64,000 nt of DNA from Skermanella mucosa (GCF_016765655.2 NZ_CP086106.1:4267001-4331000); one strand, 5' to 3'; counted from the stretch's first letter, positions 24,190-43,356 are shown. The notes: generated by a model from the sequence alone, not told the origin. Numbers and translations are program-made.

Positions 24190-26137
24190 AGTGCCGCCGC
24201 CACATCATGCGGTACGCCGCTTCCAGACCGCGGGTGAAACCCGCGCCGTCGCACAGCGGCGAATCGGCCATGCGGTTGCGAAGGCCAGCCCGCAGGCGGG
24301 CCAGGGCTTCACGGTCCCGCGACAGCGCGGCGGCGATCCGGACATAGCCGTCCGCGTCGGCTGCGGCCCATTCCGGGTGGCCCAGCACCGTCACATGGCT
24401 CAGGCTGTGCCGGGAGCAGAACCGCCGGCCCGGCAAGGTGACGACCGGCACCCCCATCCACAGCGCCTCCAGGGTCGTGAGGCCGCCCGAGTAGGGAAAC
24501 GGGTCCAGGGCGATGTCGACTCCGGCATAGGCCGCCAGCATGTCCGCATGACCGCCGCCCTGCCCCAGCTCCAGCCGGTCGGCATCGATTCCGGCCTGCG
24601 CGAACCGCGCCGCGACAGTGCGGCGGAGGTCAGGGCAGCGGAGCTCCCGCGTGTTGAGGAACAGGCGGCTGCCGGGCACCGCATCGAGAACCCCGGCCCA
24701 CAGGGCGATGACGCCGTCCCGGACCTTGGCGAGCCGGTTGAAGCAGCCGAAGGTGACATGGCCCGAGCCCAAGGCCGGCAGCGGCGCCACGGCAGGGGCA
24801 TAGGCGGGAGGGCCGTACGGGACGTAACCCCCGGGCAGCCGGACGATGCGTTCGGTGTGAAGCTCCTCCGCCCCGGCGGGGCACTGCCGGGGATCGCCGA
24901 TCAGCCAGTCCATGGCAGGGAGGCCCGACGTGCCGATCAGCCCGCCCCAGGTTGCCAGGACCGGAGCCGGGGTCCGGGCGAACACCCCAAGGTGGTTGTG
25001 GGCAGTGTGGCCCGAGAGATCGACCAGCAGGTCGATCCCGTCCGCCCGGATCCGCCCGGCGAGCGCCGCATCGTCCATGCCCAGGGTCGAGAACCAGGAG
25101 TCGCAGTGCCGACGCAGGTGATCGGTCACCTCATCCTCGACCACCCGGCCCGAATAGGCATGCACTTCCACCGTCGCCCGGTCATGGTTCGGCAGGACCG
25201 GCGAGAGGAACCAGCCGACCGGGTGCCGTCCGAAATCGGCGGAGACATAGCCGATACGGAGCCGCCGGTCGGGGTCGCGCCCCCGATCCGGCCGGGGTTC
25301 CGACAGGCTCGACATGCCGGCCCCCCAAATGCGCAACTGCGCGGCAAGGTCCCGGTCGCCGACCGTGGGCGAGAGATGGAGGGCGTAGAGCCGGTTCTCC
25401 GTGGCGCCGCGATGATCCGGCTGCCGTTCCAGCGCCCGGTCATAGGCGTGGACGGCGGCATCGGGATCGCCGGCATCGATCAGGACATTGCCCAGCTGCA
25501 CCAGCGCCGAGGCATCGGCCGGCTCGATCGCCGCCGCGCGACGCGCGGCATCGACCGCCCGCCCGACCAGGCCCGCGGAAGCCAGGGCGATGGAGAGCGT
25601 GGTATAGGTCGCCGCATGGTCGGGCCGCACGGCCGCCGCACGCTCGGCGAAGGCCAGCGCCTCCCCGGTCCGTCCCAGGCGGTTCAGCACGGTGGCGAGG
25701 TTGGCGAGGGCATGGCCATGCTCCGGCGCCACCATCGCCGCGCCTTCGAGCACGCCGGCGGCATCGTGCAGGTGCCCGGCTTCCATCAGGGCGCAGCCGA
25801 AATCGTTCAACACGCCCGCATCGTGGGGAGCGAGTCCGGCCGCAGCGCGGTAATGGGAAAGCGCGCCGTCCCGGTCTCCGCGCTTGTCCAGCAGCAACGC
25901 CAGCGTCCGCCGCCCGTCCGCCGAGTCCGGGCACAGGACTACCGCCCGCTCCAGCAGGTCGATGGCCTCGTCGGCTCGCCCCTGCTGGTGTCGCAGCAGT
26001 CCGAAGAAACGGAGCAGGTCGGCATGGCCCGGATGGACGGCGAGGAGGCTTCGGTAGGCGGCCTCCGCCTCGTCCAGCCGGCCGGCGCGGTGAAGGGCGA
26101 GCGCATCCTCCAGGCTCATGGCCGATGTCGTTCCCAT
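24179..26137 (-). CDS. TPR protein with O-GlcNAc-transferase-like (GT41) C-terminal domain
   Basis: This protein of about 652 residues has roughly eight tetratricopeptide repeats over residues 1-260 (for example LEDALALHRAGRLDEAEAAY and DEAIDLLERAVVLCPDSADG). A GT41-type catalytic region follows (LRIGYVSADFGRHPVGWFL; DLSGHTAHNH; FGCFNRLAKVRDGVIALW; DPFPYSGGLTTLEALWMGVPVVTLPG). Bacterial members are cytoplasmic and glycosylate proteins or are of unknown target. I chose the ATG at 26137 because GGGGAGG lies nine bases before it; a longer frame would begin inside the rpoC terminator. It is an independent unit downstream of rpoC. Confidence 0.85.
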   Translation of the reverse strand: MGTTSAMSLEDALALHRAGRLDEAEAAYRSLLAVHPGHADLLRFFGLLRHQQGRADEAIDLLERAVVLCPDSADGRRTLALLLDKRGDRDGALSHYRAAAGLAPHDAGVLNDFGCALMEAGHLHDAAGVLEGAAMVAPEHGHALANLATVLNRLGRTGEALAFAERAAAVRPDHAATYTTLSIALASAGLVGRAVDAARRAAAIEPADASALVQLGNVLIDAGDPDAAVHAYDRALERQPDHRGATENRLYALHLSPTVGDRDLAAQLRIWGAGMSSLSEPRPDRGRDPDRRLRIGYVSADFGRHPVGWFLSPVLPNHDRATVEVHAYSGRVVEDEVTDHLRRHCDSWFSTLGMDDAALAGRIRADGIDLLVDLSGHTAHNHLGVFARTPAPVLATWGGLIGTSGLPAMDWLIGDPRQCPAGAEELHTERIVRLPGGYVPYGPPAYAPAVAPLPALGSGHVTFGCFNRLAKVRDGVIALWAGVLDAVPGSRLFLNTRELRCPDLRRTVAARFAQAGIDADRLELGQGGGHADMLAAYAGVDIALDPFPYSGGLTTLEALWMGVPVVTLPGRRFCSRHSLSHVTVLGHPEWAAADADGYVRIAAALSRDREALARLRAGLRNRMADSPLCDGAGFTRGLEAAYRMMWRRHCSS

Positions 26138-26172
26138 GCCTCGCGTCCTCCCCGCCCGATAGGGTTTCAACG

Positions 26173-26203
26173 AAAAAGGCCGCCCCGGTTTCCCGGAGCG
26201 GCC
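26173..26203 (-). terminator. Intrinsic terminator of the rpoBC operon
   Basis: On the minus strand the RNA reads GGCCGCTCCGG-GAAA-CCGGGGCGGCC followed by UUUUU. The stem is 11 pairs with one G-U and is closed by a GAAA tetraloop. It lies 31 bases after the rpoC stop. This is a textbook factor-independent terminator. Confidence 0.95.
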
Positions 26204-26234
26204 CTTTCCCCATGCTTGGCGTCGGTCCCGCGGC

Positions 26235-30506
<4,272 letters not shown>

Positions 30507-30609
30507 TTATGTCTCGAACAGCAGTCCACCGGTCGCGTTCCGGATGGGAACGGGCCGGACGGGCGCGGACGGGGGCGGCTATCGCCGCGCCCGCCCGGAA
30601 CCCTGCGGG

Positions 30610-34800
<4,191 letters not shown>

Positions 34801-34821
34801 GGATGCCCCTCGTAGACTCAT

Positions 34822-34854
34822 CCGATTTGTGCGTCCCCAAGGGACGCGAATCGG
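34822..34854 (-). promoter_or_regulatory. Strong two-part hairpin immediately upstream of rpoB
   Basis: CCGATT (34822-34827) pairs with AATCGG (34849-34854), and inside it GCGTCCC (34831-34837) pairs with GGGACGC (34841-34847) around a three-base loop. It lies in the rplL-rpoB gap 22 bases before the rpoB ATG. A second inverted repeat (CCTTTCCGT / ACGGAAGG, about 34863-34886) lies upstream in the RNA. In E. coli this gap holds a partial terminator and an RNase III site; a similar role is inferred. Confidence 0.6.
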
Positions 34855-35061
34855 TGCCGCAGCCTTTCCGTTAACCTTACGGAAGGTTGCGCACCGTATA
34901 CTATGTCATGTCCGTCGCCATACGCCGCGCGGCAAACACCGGGCACCATACGACTTCCGCCAGAAAACGCATACAACGCCGTTCGACGGCATGCCCCCCT
35001 TTCGGGGAGCAGGCCGTCGTCAAGCGCTTGAATATGAACTCTGTCGTTCAGCAAGACGGTC

Positions 35062-35436
35062 TTACTTAATGTCGACCGTCGCGCCCGCTTCTTCAAGCTG
35101 TTTTTTGATCTTGGCGGCCTCGTCCTTGGACACGGCCTCCTTGACCGCCTTCGGCGCGCCTTCCACCAAGTCCTTCGCCTCCTTGAGGCCCAGGCCGGTG
35201 ATGGCGCGGACTTCCTTGATGACGTTGATCTTCTTCTCGCCGGCGGCGGAGAGGATCACGTTGAACTCGGTCTGCTCTTCGACCGGCGCGGCGGCGGCGG
35301 CCGGGGCGGCGGCAGCGGCGGCCACCGGAGCGGCGGCGGAAACGCCCCACTTCTCTTCGAGCATCTTCGACAGCTCGGCCGCCTCGAGGACGGTCAGAGC
35401 GGACAGGTCGTCAACCAGCTTGGCCAGATCAGCCAT
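35062..35436 (-). CDS. rplL: 50S ribosomal protein L7/L12
   Basis: This 124-residue acidic stalk protein has an N-terminal dimerisation helix ([21 protein letters not shown]), an Ala-rich hinge ([18 protein letters not shown]) and a C-terminal factor-binding domain ([20 protein letters not shown]). It binds L10 and recruits translation factors. It is 48 bases downstream of rplJ in the same message. The length and composition are normal. Confidence 0.98.
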   Translation of the reverse strand: MADLAKLVDDLSALTVLEAAELSKMLEEKWGVSAAAPVAAAAAAPAAAAAPVEEQTEFNVILSAAGEKKINVIKEVRAITGLGLKEAKDLVEGAPKAVKEAVSKDEAAKIKKQLEEAGATVDIK

Positions 35437-35484
35437 TTTGAACTCCGTTTTGAGCTTGAACTTCTGTTTAGATCGTAAGGAGGC

Positions 35485-36015
35485 TTACGCCGCCTCGTCC
35501 TGCTTGTTCTGGGCGTCGGCATAGGCCGCGAGAACGCGGGCCACCTGGCCACCCGGAGCCTGAAGCACGCCTGCGATACGGGTCGCGGGAGTGTTGATCA
35601 TGCCCAGGAGCTTGCCGCGCAGCTCGTCGAGCGACGGCAAGGACGCGAGCGCCTTGACACCTTCGACGTCGAGGGTCTGGGTGCCGAGAGAGCCGCCGAC
35701 AATCTTGAACTTGTCGTTGCCCTTGGCATAGTCGGCGGCCACCTTGGCGGCCGCGACCGGGTCCTTCGAGTAGGCGACCGCGGTCGGCCCCTTGAACAAC
35801 CCGTCCAAACCTTCGAACTGCGTACCCTTGAGGGCGATGCGAGCGAGCCGGTTCTTCGTCACCTTGAAGCTGGCGCCCGCAGCGCGCATCTTGCGGCGCA
35901 GGTCCGTCACCTCGGCCACCGTCATCCCGCTCTGCTGGGTGACGACGACGAGACCGGTGTCCTGCAACGCAGAGTGCAACGCCGCGACCGTCTCTTCCTT
36001 CTGAGTGCGGTCCAC
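35485..36015 (-). CDS. rplJ: 50S ribosomal protein L10
   Basis: This 176-residue stalk base protein has an N-terminal rRNA-binding domain ([40 protein letters not shown]) and a C-terminal helix that carries L7/L12 dimers ([20 protein letters not shown]). The start is a GTG at 36015, preceded by ACGGAGACG. A 300-base untranslated leader precedes it and probably carries the L10-L12 autoregulatory site. Confidence 0.97.
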   Translation of the reverse strand: MDRTQKEETVAALHSALQDTGLVVVTQQSGMTVAEVTDLRRKMRAAGASFKVTKNRLARIALKGTQFEGLDGLFKGPTAVAYSKDPVAAAKVAADYAKGNDKFKIVGGSLGTQTLDVEGVKALASLPSLDELRGKLLGMINTPATRIAGVLQAPGGQVARVLAAYADAQNKQDEAA

Positions 36016-36315
36016 GGATCGTCTCCGTTGCTAAATGGCATGGGCGCCCTCGACCTTGAGGAAGCCCCTGCCGTGCAGACAATTGGAACCCCTCCCCGAG
36101 TGAGTGGGGGGAACGGCTCCGGTTTACCTGTCCCAGAAGTTCAAGCCGTCAGTTCCGGCCGGGGCCCTACCCGTCCGGTAATCGGTTGCAACTCCCGTCT
36201 ATGCAGGCGAATCTTAGGCCGGCGGACCGGCACCTGCAGTCTCGGACAGGGCGGACGGTGCGGACACCGTCCTGACGGCGGCGGTCCCGGTCGCCCGGTT
36301 CCGCCGCCATGTCCC
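36016..36315 (-). promoter_or_regulatory. Candidate L10 (rplJ) leader, autoregulatory RNA
   Basis: The 300-base rplA-rplJ gap carries, on the minus strand, a stem in which GCAGGT pairs with GCCTGC around an inner GCCGG...CCGGC hairpin (36203-36237), followed by ATAGACGGGAG. This resembles L10-leader elements found before rplJ. Two further hairpins are present. GGCGGCGG/CCGCCGCC (36277-36308) lies just after rplA, and a C-rich/G-rich hairpin lies around 36087-36115. The L10-L12 complex usually represses its own operon through such a leader; here this is inferred. Confidence 0.5.
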
Positions 36316-37032
36316 TTACGCGTTGGCGGTGGTGCCCGCCGCGGCGATGGTCGAGAGATCCAGCTTCACGCCCGGACCCATGGTCGAGCTGAGCGCGATC
36401 TTCTCGATGTACTGGCCCTTGGCGCCCGTCGGCTTGGCGCGGTTGATCGCGCCGACGAAGGCCCGGATGTTCTCTAGCAGCGCGTCGTCGCTGAAGCTGG
36501 CCTTGCCGACGCCGGCATGCACGATGCCGGTCTTTTCGGCGCGGAACTCCACCGAACCGCCCTTGGCCGCCTTGACGGCCTCGGTCACGTTCGGGGTCAC
36601 CGTGCCCAGCTTCGGGTTCGGCATCAGGCCGCGCGGACCCAGGATCTTGCCGAGCTTGCCGACCACGGCCATCATGTCCGGGGTGGCGATGCAACGGTCG
36701 AAGTTGATCTCGCCGGCCTGGATCTTCTCGGCCAGATCATCCGCGCCGACGATGTCGGCCCCGGCCGCCAGGGCCTCCTCGGCCTTGTTGGCGCGGGCGA
36801 ACACCGCGACGCGCACGGTCTTGCCGGTGCCGTTCGGCAGGGTGACCATGCCGCGGACCATCTGGTCGGCGTGGCGGGGGTCGATGCCCAGGTTCATCGC
36901 GACCTCGATGGTCTCGTCGAACTTGGCGGTCGCCTTGGACTTGATCAGCCGAAGGGCGTCTTCCAGCGGCATGAAGCCGTCGCGGTCGATGCCCTGGTAG
37001 GCGTTCTTGAGACGCTTTCCGATACGTGCCAT
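36316..37032 (-). CDS. rplA: 50S ribosomal protein L1
   Basis: This 238-residue protein starts [16 protein letters not shown] and contains the conserved [32 protein letters not shown] and PNPKLGTVT segments of L1, which binds 23S rRNA at the L1 stalk and can repress its own operon. It follows rplK after five bases, so the two are cotranscribed. The length is slightly over the E. coli protein (234 residues). Confidence 0.98.
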   Translation of the reverse strand: MARIGKRLKNAYQGIDRDGFMPLEDALRLIKSKATAKFDETIEVAMNLGIDPRHADQMVRGMVTLPNGTGKTVRVAVFARANKAEEALAAGADIVGADDLAEKIQAGEINFDRCIATPDMMAVVGKLGKILGPRGLMPNPKLGTVTPNVTEAVKAAKGGSVEFRAEKTGIVHAGVGKASFSDDALLENIRAFVGAINRAKPTGAKGQYIEKIALSSTMGPGVKLDLSTIAAAGTTANA

Positions 37033-37037
37033 GGTCT

Positions 37038-37466
37038 TTACTCCACCACTTCCAGGCCCATGGAACGGGCGGAGCCCGCGATCATCTTGGCGGCGCCGTC
37101 AACGTCGTTGGCGTTGAGGTCGACCATCTTCGTCTGCGCGATCTCGCGGATCTGATCCATCGAGATCTGGCCGATGAAGCCCTTGCCGGTCGTCTGCGAG
37201 CCCTTGGCGATCCCGGCGGCCTTCTTGATGAAGTAGGTCGCGGGCGGGGTCTTCGTGACGAAGGTGAAGGTACGGTCGCCGAACGCGGTGATCACGACCG
37301 GGATCGGCATGCCGACTTCCAGGTCCGCGGTCCGCGCGTTGAACGCCTTGCAGAACTCCATGATGTTCAGGCCGCGCTGACCCAGCGCCGGACCGATCGG
37401 CGGCGACGGGTTTGCCTTGCCGGCCGGCACCTGGAGCTTGATGTAGCCGATAATCTTCTTTGCCAT
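37038..37466 (-). CDS. rplK: 50S ribosomal protein L11
   Basis: This 142-residue protein begins [20 protein letters not shown] and contains [18 protein letters not shown], the Pro-rich N-terminal domain contacted by thiostrepton, and the C-terminal rRNA-binding domain ([20 protein letters not shown]). The ATG at 37466 has GAGAGG upstream. A longer frame to 37508 adds non-conserved residues and is rejected. Confidence 0.98.
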   Translation of the reverse strand: MAKKIIGYIKLQVPAGKANPSPPIGPALGQRGLNIMEFCKAFNARTADLEVGMPIPVVITAFGDRTFTFVTKTPPATYFIKKAAGIAKGSQTTGKGFIGQISMDQIREIAQTKMVDLNANDVDGAAKMIAGSARSMGLEVVE

Positions 37467-37633
37467 CGTAGTACCTCTCGAAATGGTCCTAGACGGACCA
37501 TGTCGCAACCCTCGGAACAGTCACCACAGGGTTGCAGGGCGCGCGGTACGGCCATGGCGAGCCTCCCGCACAATGCCGCCGGGACGCCGTGGCGTTCCGA
37601 CAAACGGAACGCCGGAGCGTCCCGACACCGGGA

Positions 37634-38164
37634 TCAGATCTTCTCGACCTGCCCGTATTCCAGTTCCACCGGAGTGGAGCGGCCGAAGATCGACACCGCG
37701 ACCTTGAGCCTGGCCTTTTCCTCGTCCACTTCCTCGACCATGCCGGTGAAGGAGGTGAAGGGGCCGTCGTTGACCCGGACCTGTTCCCCGACCTCGAAGG
37801 TGATCGACGGCTTGGGCCGCTCGATACCCTCCTGGACCTGGTAGATGATCCGCTCGGCCTCGGACTGGCTGATCGGCTGCGGCTTCCCGCCGCCGCCCAG
37901 AAAGCCGGTGACCTTCGGCGTGTTCTTGACGAGACTCCAGGTCTCGTCGCTCAGTTCCATCTTCACCAGGACGTAGCCGGGAAAGAACTTCCGCTCGGCG
38001 TTGACCTTGGCACCCCGGCGCACCTCGACCACTTCCTCGGTCGGGACCAGGATTTCCTCGAACATCTCGGCGAGGCCCTTCTGGGCGGCCTTCTCGCGGA
38101 TGCCCTGCGCGACCTTCTTCTCGAAGCCCGAATAGACGTGAACGACGTACCAGCGCATCGCCAT
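37634..38164 (-). CDS. nusG: Transcription termination/antitermination protein NusG
   Basis: This 176-residue protein has an NGN domain ([39 protein letters not shown]) and a C-terminal KOW domain ([20 protein letters not shown]). It binds RNA polymerase beta' and links to Rho or to S10. It begins four bases after the secE stop. In-frame ATGs at 38164 and 38158 are both possible starts. Confidence 0.98.
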   Translation of the reverse strand: MAMRWYVVHVYSGFEKKVAQGIREKAAQKGLAEMFEEILVPTEEVVEVRRGAKVNAERKFFPGYVLVKMELSDETWSLVKNTPKVTGFLGGGGKPQPISQSEAERIIYQVQEGIERPKPSITFEVGEQVRVNDGPFTSFTGMVEEVDEEKARLKVAVSIFGRSTPVELEYGQVEKI

Positions 38165-38168
38165 GACT

Positions 38169-38366
38169 TCAGACTCCCAGGCCGAGAATCGTGCGGACGC
38201 CCAGCGCCAGCACCTGATCGACCAGCAGGAAGAACAGGGACGCGGCGATGACCATCACGAACACCATGCCGGAGGTGATCGTCGTTTCCTTGCGCGTCGG
38301 CCAGGTAACCTTGGCCACCTCGCGCCGGACTTCGCGAGCGAATTCTGCAGGGTTCTTTTTAGCCAT
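38169..38366 (-). CDS. secE: Preprotein translocase subunit SecE
   Basis: This 65-residue protein has a short cytoplasmic amphipathic helix ([20 protein letters not shown], with the conserved VTWPTRKE) and a single C-terminal membrane helix ([20 protein letters not shown]). It is the short one-helix form usual outside enterobacteria. It lies between tRNA-Trp and nusG in the expected order. Confidence 0.97.
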   Translation of the reverse strand: MAKKNPAEFAREVRREVAKVTWPTRKETTITSGMVFVMVIAASLFFLLVDQVLALGVRTILGLGV

Positions 38367-38484
38367 CGCGGTTGGGCCGCCAGTCTCACTTAAGTACAGC
38401 CGTCGCCATCGAGGCGCCGGCCAGAAATTCAGATCGTCACGGCCTTTGCCGTCATCGCCTGCTCGGATGTCCGCCTGCCAAGAG

Positions 38485-38560
38485 TGGCAGGAGTGGAGGG
38501 GCTCGAACCCCCAACCCCCGGTTTTGGAGACCGGTGCTCTACCAATTGAGCTACACTCCT
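38485..38560 (-). tRNA. tRNA-Trp (anticodon CCA)
   Basis: This is a cloverleaf of 76 bases including an encoded CCA end (complement at 38485-38487). The acceptor arms are AGGAGTG (38554-38560, minus) and CACTCCT. The anticodon loop reads CTCCAAA and the T-arm contains GGTTCGAGCCC. It lies between tuf and secE, the usual alphaproteobacterial arrangement. Confidence 0.97.
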
Positions 38561-38662
38561 ACGGCGCCCGTCCGCCGGACTTTGCCCCTGAGCCGGAGAC
38601 GCTGCCGTCTCGACTTCGGGGTGGCGGGGGGTTTTATCGGATCCTTCGGCAACAATCCAGCG

Positions 38663-38701
38663 AAAAGGCCGCCGCCGGAAAATAATTCTCCGGCGGCGGC
38701 C
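38663..38701 (-). terminator. Intrinsic terminator of tuf
   Basis: On the minus strand a perfect 12-pair stem, GGCCGCCGCCGG / CCGGCGGCGGCC, with an 11-base AT-rich loop is followed by UUUU. It begins 15 bases after the tuf stop codon, so most tuf transcription should end before tRNA-Trp. Confidence 0.9.
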
Positions 38702-38715
38702 AGATCCGCGGAACC

Positions 38716-39906
<1,191 letters not shown>

Positions 39907-39996
39907 CGCTCTTTCTGTCCCCGCGGCTTTAGCCGACATCCATCCGAAGATCAAAAAACCACATGTACCGGAGCCGGCGGCCGTCGTCGTCGAGGA

Positions 39997-40070
39997 ATGG
40001 AGCGGGTGAAGGGAATCGAACCCTCGTCACCAGTTTGGAAGACTGGAGCTCTACCATTGAGCTACACCCG
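39997..40070 (-). tRNA. tRNA-Gly (anticodon TCC)
   Basis: This is a 74-base cloverleaf with an encoded CCA end. The acceptor arms are GCGGGTG and CACCCGC, the anticodon loop is CTTCCAA, and the T-arm contains GGTTCGATTCC. It lies between tRNA-Tyr and tuf and is probably cotranscribed with them. Confidence 0.97.
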
Positions 40071-40147
40071 CCCGAACCATTTCCTGACGGCGCCATCGAC
40101 ACCGGTCTGCCGATCCCGGCCGGAGGATCCGGCCATGATGGCAGAGA

Positions 40148-40233
40148 TGGTGGAAGGGGCTGGATTCGAACCAGCGTACGCTATCGCGGGCAGATTTACA
40201 GTCTGCTGCCTTTAACCACTCGGCCACCCTTCC
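40148..40233 (-). tRNA. tRNA-Tyr (anticodon GTA)
   Basis: This is an 86-base class II tRNA with a long variable arm (CCGCGATAGCGTACG region) and an encoded CCA end. The acceptor arms are GGAAGGG and CCCTTCC, the anticodon loop is CTGTAAA, and the T-arm contains GGTTCGAATCC. It is the first gene of the tRNA-Tyr/tRNA-Gly/tuf series. Confidence 0.97.
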
Positions 40234-40358
40234 AACCGCCCCGGTCGCCCGGGACGGAGATGCGCACTATGGTAATTTCGCTCCCATTGTCAACGGCTAA
40301 AGATGGCCGAACTCAACGCTGGCGTCGTAATTCGAGCCGGGGCAAAGTCTGCTCCATC

Positions 40359-41204
40359 ATGACCAGACGCAAGCCGCCCCGCCCCGCCCAGCCCTCCCCG
40401 CAGCCTTCCCATCAGGCCCCGGCTCCCCCGGACCGCAGGCGCAAGCCCGGCGGTGCCCAGTCGGGCCGCCCCGGCCTGCTGTTCGGGCTCCATCCGGTCG
40501 CCGCCGCCTGGACCAACCCGGACCGGCGCTGCAGCCGCCTGCTTGCCACGGAGGCCGGCCTGGCGAGCCTCGCCGGCGCCATCGAGCAGGCGCGGGCGGC
40601 CGGGCTGGAACGGCCCAAGCCGACCATGACGGAGCGGACCGACCTGGACCGCCTGCTGCCCCCCGGGGCCGTCCACCAGGGGCTGGTGCTGGATGCCGCA
40701 CCCCTGCCGGAAGTGGACCTGGAGGACATCGTCCGCCAGGGATCGATGAAGGACGGCGACGTCATCGTCGTGCTGGACCAGGTGACCGACCCGCACAACG
40801 TGGGCGCCATCCTGCGTTCCGCGGCAGCCTTCGGGGCCAGCGCGGTGGTCCTGCCCGACCGCAACGCGCCGGAGCTGACCGGCACGCTGGCGAAAAGCGC
40901 TTCCGGCGCCGCGGAGGTCGTGCCCCTGGTGCGGATCGTCAACCTCGCCCGCTCGCTGACCGAGCTGCGCGAGGCCGGCTACTGGTGCGTCGGGCTGGAC
41001 GAATCGGGCGCCCGGACCCTCGCCCAGATGAGTCTCCAGGGCCGGGTGGCGCTGGTGCTGGGCGCCGAGGGCAGCGGGCTGCGCCGCCTCACCATGGAGC
41101 GCTGCGACGAGATAGCCCGGCTGCCGACCGGCGGCCCGATCGGCAGCCTGAACGTGTCCAACGCGGCGGCGGTGGCGCTCTACGAGCTGGCCCGGCTGCG
41201 CTGA
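40359..41204 (+). CDS. rlmB: 23S rRNA (guanosine-2'-O-)-methyltransferase, RlmB/TrmH family
   Basis: This 281-residue SPOUT-class RNA methyltransferase has a basic, Pro-rich N-terminal tail of about 40 residues (RRKPPRPAQPSPQPSH), a substrate-binding domain beginning LLFGLHPVAAAW, and the catalytic knot with DPHNVGAILRSAAAFGA (motif 1), VLGAEGSGLRRL (motif 2) and GSLNVSNAAAVALYEL (motif 3). RlmB methylates G2251 in E. coli 23S rRNA. The ATG at 40359 starts shortly after tRNA-Tyr on the opposite strand. It is convergent with the phosphodiesterase gene, 24 bases apart. Confidence 0.9.
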   Translation: MTRRKPPRPAQPSPQPSHQAPAPPDRRRKPGGAQSGRPGLLFGLHPVAAAWTNPDRRCSRLLATEAGLASLAGAIEQARAAGLERPKPTMTERTDLDRLLPPGAVHQGLVLDAAPLPEVDLEDIVRQGSMKDGDVIVVLDQVTDPHNVGAILRSAAAFGASAVVLPDRNAPELTGTLAKSASGAAEVVPLVRIVNLARSLTELREAGYWCVGLDESGARTLAQMSLQGRVALVLGAEGSGLRRLTMERCDEIARLPTGGPIGSLNVSNAAAVALYELARLR

Positions 41205-41228
41205 ACGGCGGCTTCCGACCGGGACGGC

Positions 41229-43178
41229 CTACCGGGACAGGTCGATCCGGTACTTGGCGAAGCCGTCGGCGGCCTCGCCGAGCGCGCTGATCCGGCTGCC
41301 GGCGGGGATCGCCTCCTTCGCCTTGGGCGAGGAGGTGAAGGTCACCACCGCGTCGCCGCCGATCGGGCCGAGCGACCAGTTGCCGTCGGACGCCGGGTCG
41401 ATGGTCCTGCGGTCGAAGATATAGTTGACCAGCGCCGTGCGGTTCTCGTCCGGAGCTTCCAGGATGATGTTGGAGCCGTCGAGGCCGGGGAACTTGCCGC
41501 CGCCCCCGGCCCGGTAGTTGTTGGTCACCACGACGAACCGCCTCGACTCGTCGATCGGCCTGCCCTCGAAGGCCAGGTCCTTGATGCGGTGCGAGGTCGG
41601 CGCCACGATCTTGCCGTCGCCGTCGTAGCGGGCCGGCTGCGACACGTCGATCCGGTAGGTCACGCCGTCGATGACATCGAAGTTGTAGCTGGGAAAGGAC
41701 GGGTTCAGCAGCGCCTGCTCGCCCGCCTGCGCCGGGTCGATCCGGTTGAAGGCGCCCGCCGACATCTCCAGCCATTCCCGCACCTGGGCGCCGGTCACCA
41801 CCACGGCGCGCAGGGTGTTGGGATAGAGATAGAGGTCGGCCGCGTTCCGAATCGCGATCCGCCCGGCCGGAATGTCGGTGTAATAGTCCGGACCACCGCG
41901 CCCGCCGGCCTTGAAGGGCGCCCCGGCGGATAGTACCGGCAGTCCTTCGTACTCGGTGCCGGCCAGCATCCGCTTGGCGTACCAGGTCTGCGCGTTCGTC
42001 ACGATCTGGACGGAAGGGTCGTCCTGGACCAGGGCGAAATAGCTGTTGATCGGCGCCGTCGTCTCGCCGATCGGCTGCCGGACATAGGCCAGCGTCGCCT
42101 CGTGGTCGGCCTTCAGCGCCTCGACGATGGCGGGGTCCGACTCGACCAGCGCCACCTTCTGCTTGTCCCGGGTCTCCCAGATCGGCCGCACCGACGACAC
42201 CGCGTCGGCGACCGACCATTTGCCGCCCTCCTCCTTCAGGGTCAGGTCGATCAGGCCCAGGTGGCTGCCCCAGAACCCCGGCATCACCACCGGAACGCCG
42301 CGGACCTTGCCCTTCGCCATGTCGGTGTCGGGCAGTCCGGCGAAGTCCGGGCCGGGAAAGACCTTGTGCTGGTGCCCGGTGAGAATCGCGTCGATGCCCT
42401 GGACCCCGGCGAGGTACCAGGTCGCGTTCTCCTCCCCGCCGACCCGCGGTTCGGCCGACAGGCCGCTGTGGCTGAGGGCGACGACGATGTCGGCCCCCTT
42501 GGCGCGCAGCTCGGGCACGTATTTGCGGGCGGCCTCAACGATGTCGGTGGTGGCGACCTTGCCCTCCAGGGCGGCCTTGTCCCAGGTGGTGATCTGGGGC
42601 GTCACGAACCCGATGACGCCGATCTTCAGGGCATGGGCCTGCCCCGCCTCGTCCACCACCTGCCGGGTCAGGATCTCGTAGGGCTTGAAATAGGGCTGGC
42701 CGTCGCCCGCCCGCTCCACGTTCGCCGCCACGATCGGGAAGGTGGCGCCGCCCTGGGCATCGGCCAGGAAGCCGAGCCCGTAGTTGAACTCGTGGTTGCC
42801 GACCGTGCTGGCGTCGTACTTCAGAAGGTTCATCGCCCGGTAGACGGGATGGACGTCGCCGCGCCTCAGGCCGCGCTCGCGGGCCACGAAATCGCCGAGC
42901 GGATTGCCCTGGATCGCGTCGGCATTGTCGAGCAGCAGGCTGTTCTTCGCCTCGTCGCGGGCCTTCGCGATCAGCGTGGCGGTGCGCGCCAGCCCGACCG
43001 TGACGTCCTCCTTGTCCGAATAGTAGTTGTAGGGCAGCACGTTGACATGCAGGTCGGTGGTGCCGAGCAACCGCAGCCGGACGGTGGCGTCGGCCAGGGC
43101 GCCGGTGGCGAAGCACGTGGCGGTCAGACATGTCGTGGCGCCGAGGGTCAGCGCGAACAGGAAGCTTCTACGGTCCAT
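41229..43178 (-). CDS. cpdB: 2',3'-cyclic-nucleotide 2'-phosphodiesterase/3'-nucleotidase, exported
   Basis: This 649-residue bifunctional nucleotidase has a Tat-like signal (MDRRSFLFALTLGATTCLT), a metallophosphatase domain (LLGTTDLHVNVLPYNYYSD; VGNHEFNYGLGFL; AILTGHQHKVFPG) and the C-terminal 5'-nucleotidase domain (VVTNNYRAGGGGKFPG). It acts outside the cytoplasm, turning cyclic nucleotides to nucleosides for phosphate and nucleoside salvage. The ATG at 43178 follows CCGGGAG; a longer open frame to 43319 lacks a signal. The twin-arginine signal differs from the Sec signal of the E. coli enzyme. Confidence 0.93.
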   Translation of the reverse strand: MDRRSFLFALTLGATTCLTATCFATGALADATVRLRLLGTTDLHVNVLPYNYYSDKEDVTVGLARTATLIAKARDEAKNSLLLDNADAIQGNPLGDFVARERGLRRGDVHPVYRAMNLLKYDASTVGNHEFNYGLGFLADAQGGATFPIVAANVERAGDGQPYFKPYEILTRQVVDEAGQAHALKIGVIGFVTPQITTWDKAALEGKVATTDIVEAARKYVPELRAKGADIVVALSHSGLSAEPRVGGEENATWYLAGVQGIDAILTGHQHKVFPGPDFAGLPDTDMAKGKVRGVPVVMPGFWGSHLGLIDLTLKEEGGKWSVADAVSSVRPIWETRDKQKVALVESDPAIVEALKADHEATLAYVRQPIGETTAPINSYFALVQDDPSVQIVTNAQTWYAKRMLAGTEYEGLPVLSAGAPFKAGGRGGPDYYTDIPAGRIAIRNAADLYLYPNTLRAVVVTGAQVREWLEMSAGAFNRIDPAQAGEQALLNPSFPSYNFDVIDGVTYRIDVSQPARYDGDGKIVAPTSHRIKDLAFEGRPIDESRRFVVVTNNYRAGGGGKFPGLDGSNIILEAPDENRTALVNYIFDRRTIDPASDGNWSLGPIGGDAVVTFTSSPKAKEAIPAGSRISALGEAADGFAKYRIDLSR

Positions 43179-43356
43179 CTCAACTCCCGGAGGGGCGGAA
43201 CGCGGGGCAGGATCCCCACGCATGCCCATGGGGTACCGGCACCGGGCGCCGGGCGTCAACCGGTCTGCTCCCCCTTTCGCGCGGCCCGAGGAAATCTTCA
43301 CCGCGGGCTTGTTCGGCAAGGCCCGCGGCGCTAGTCTGCATGCCGTTCGACCCGGG

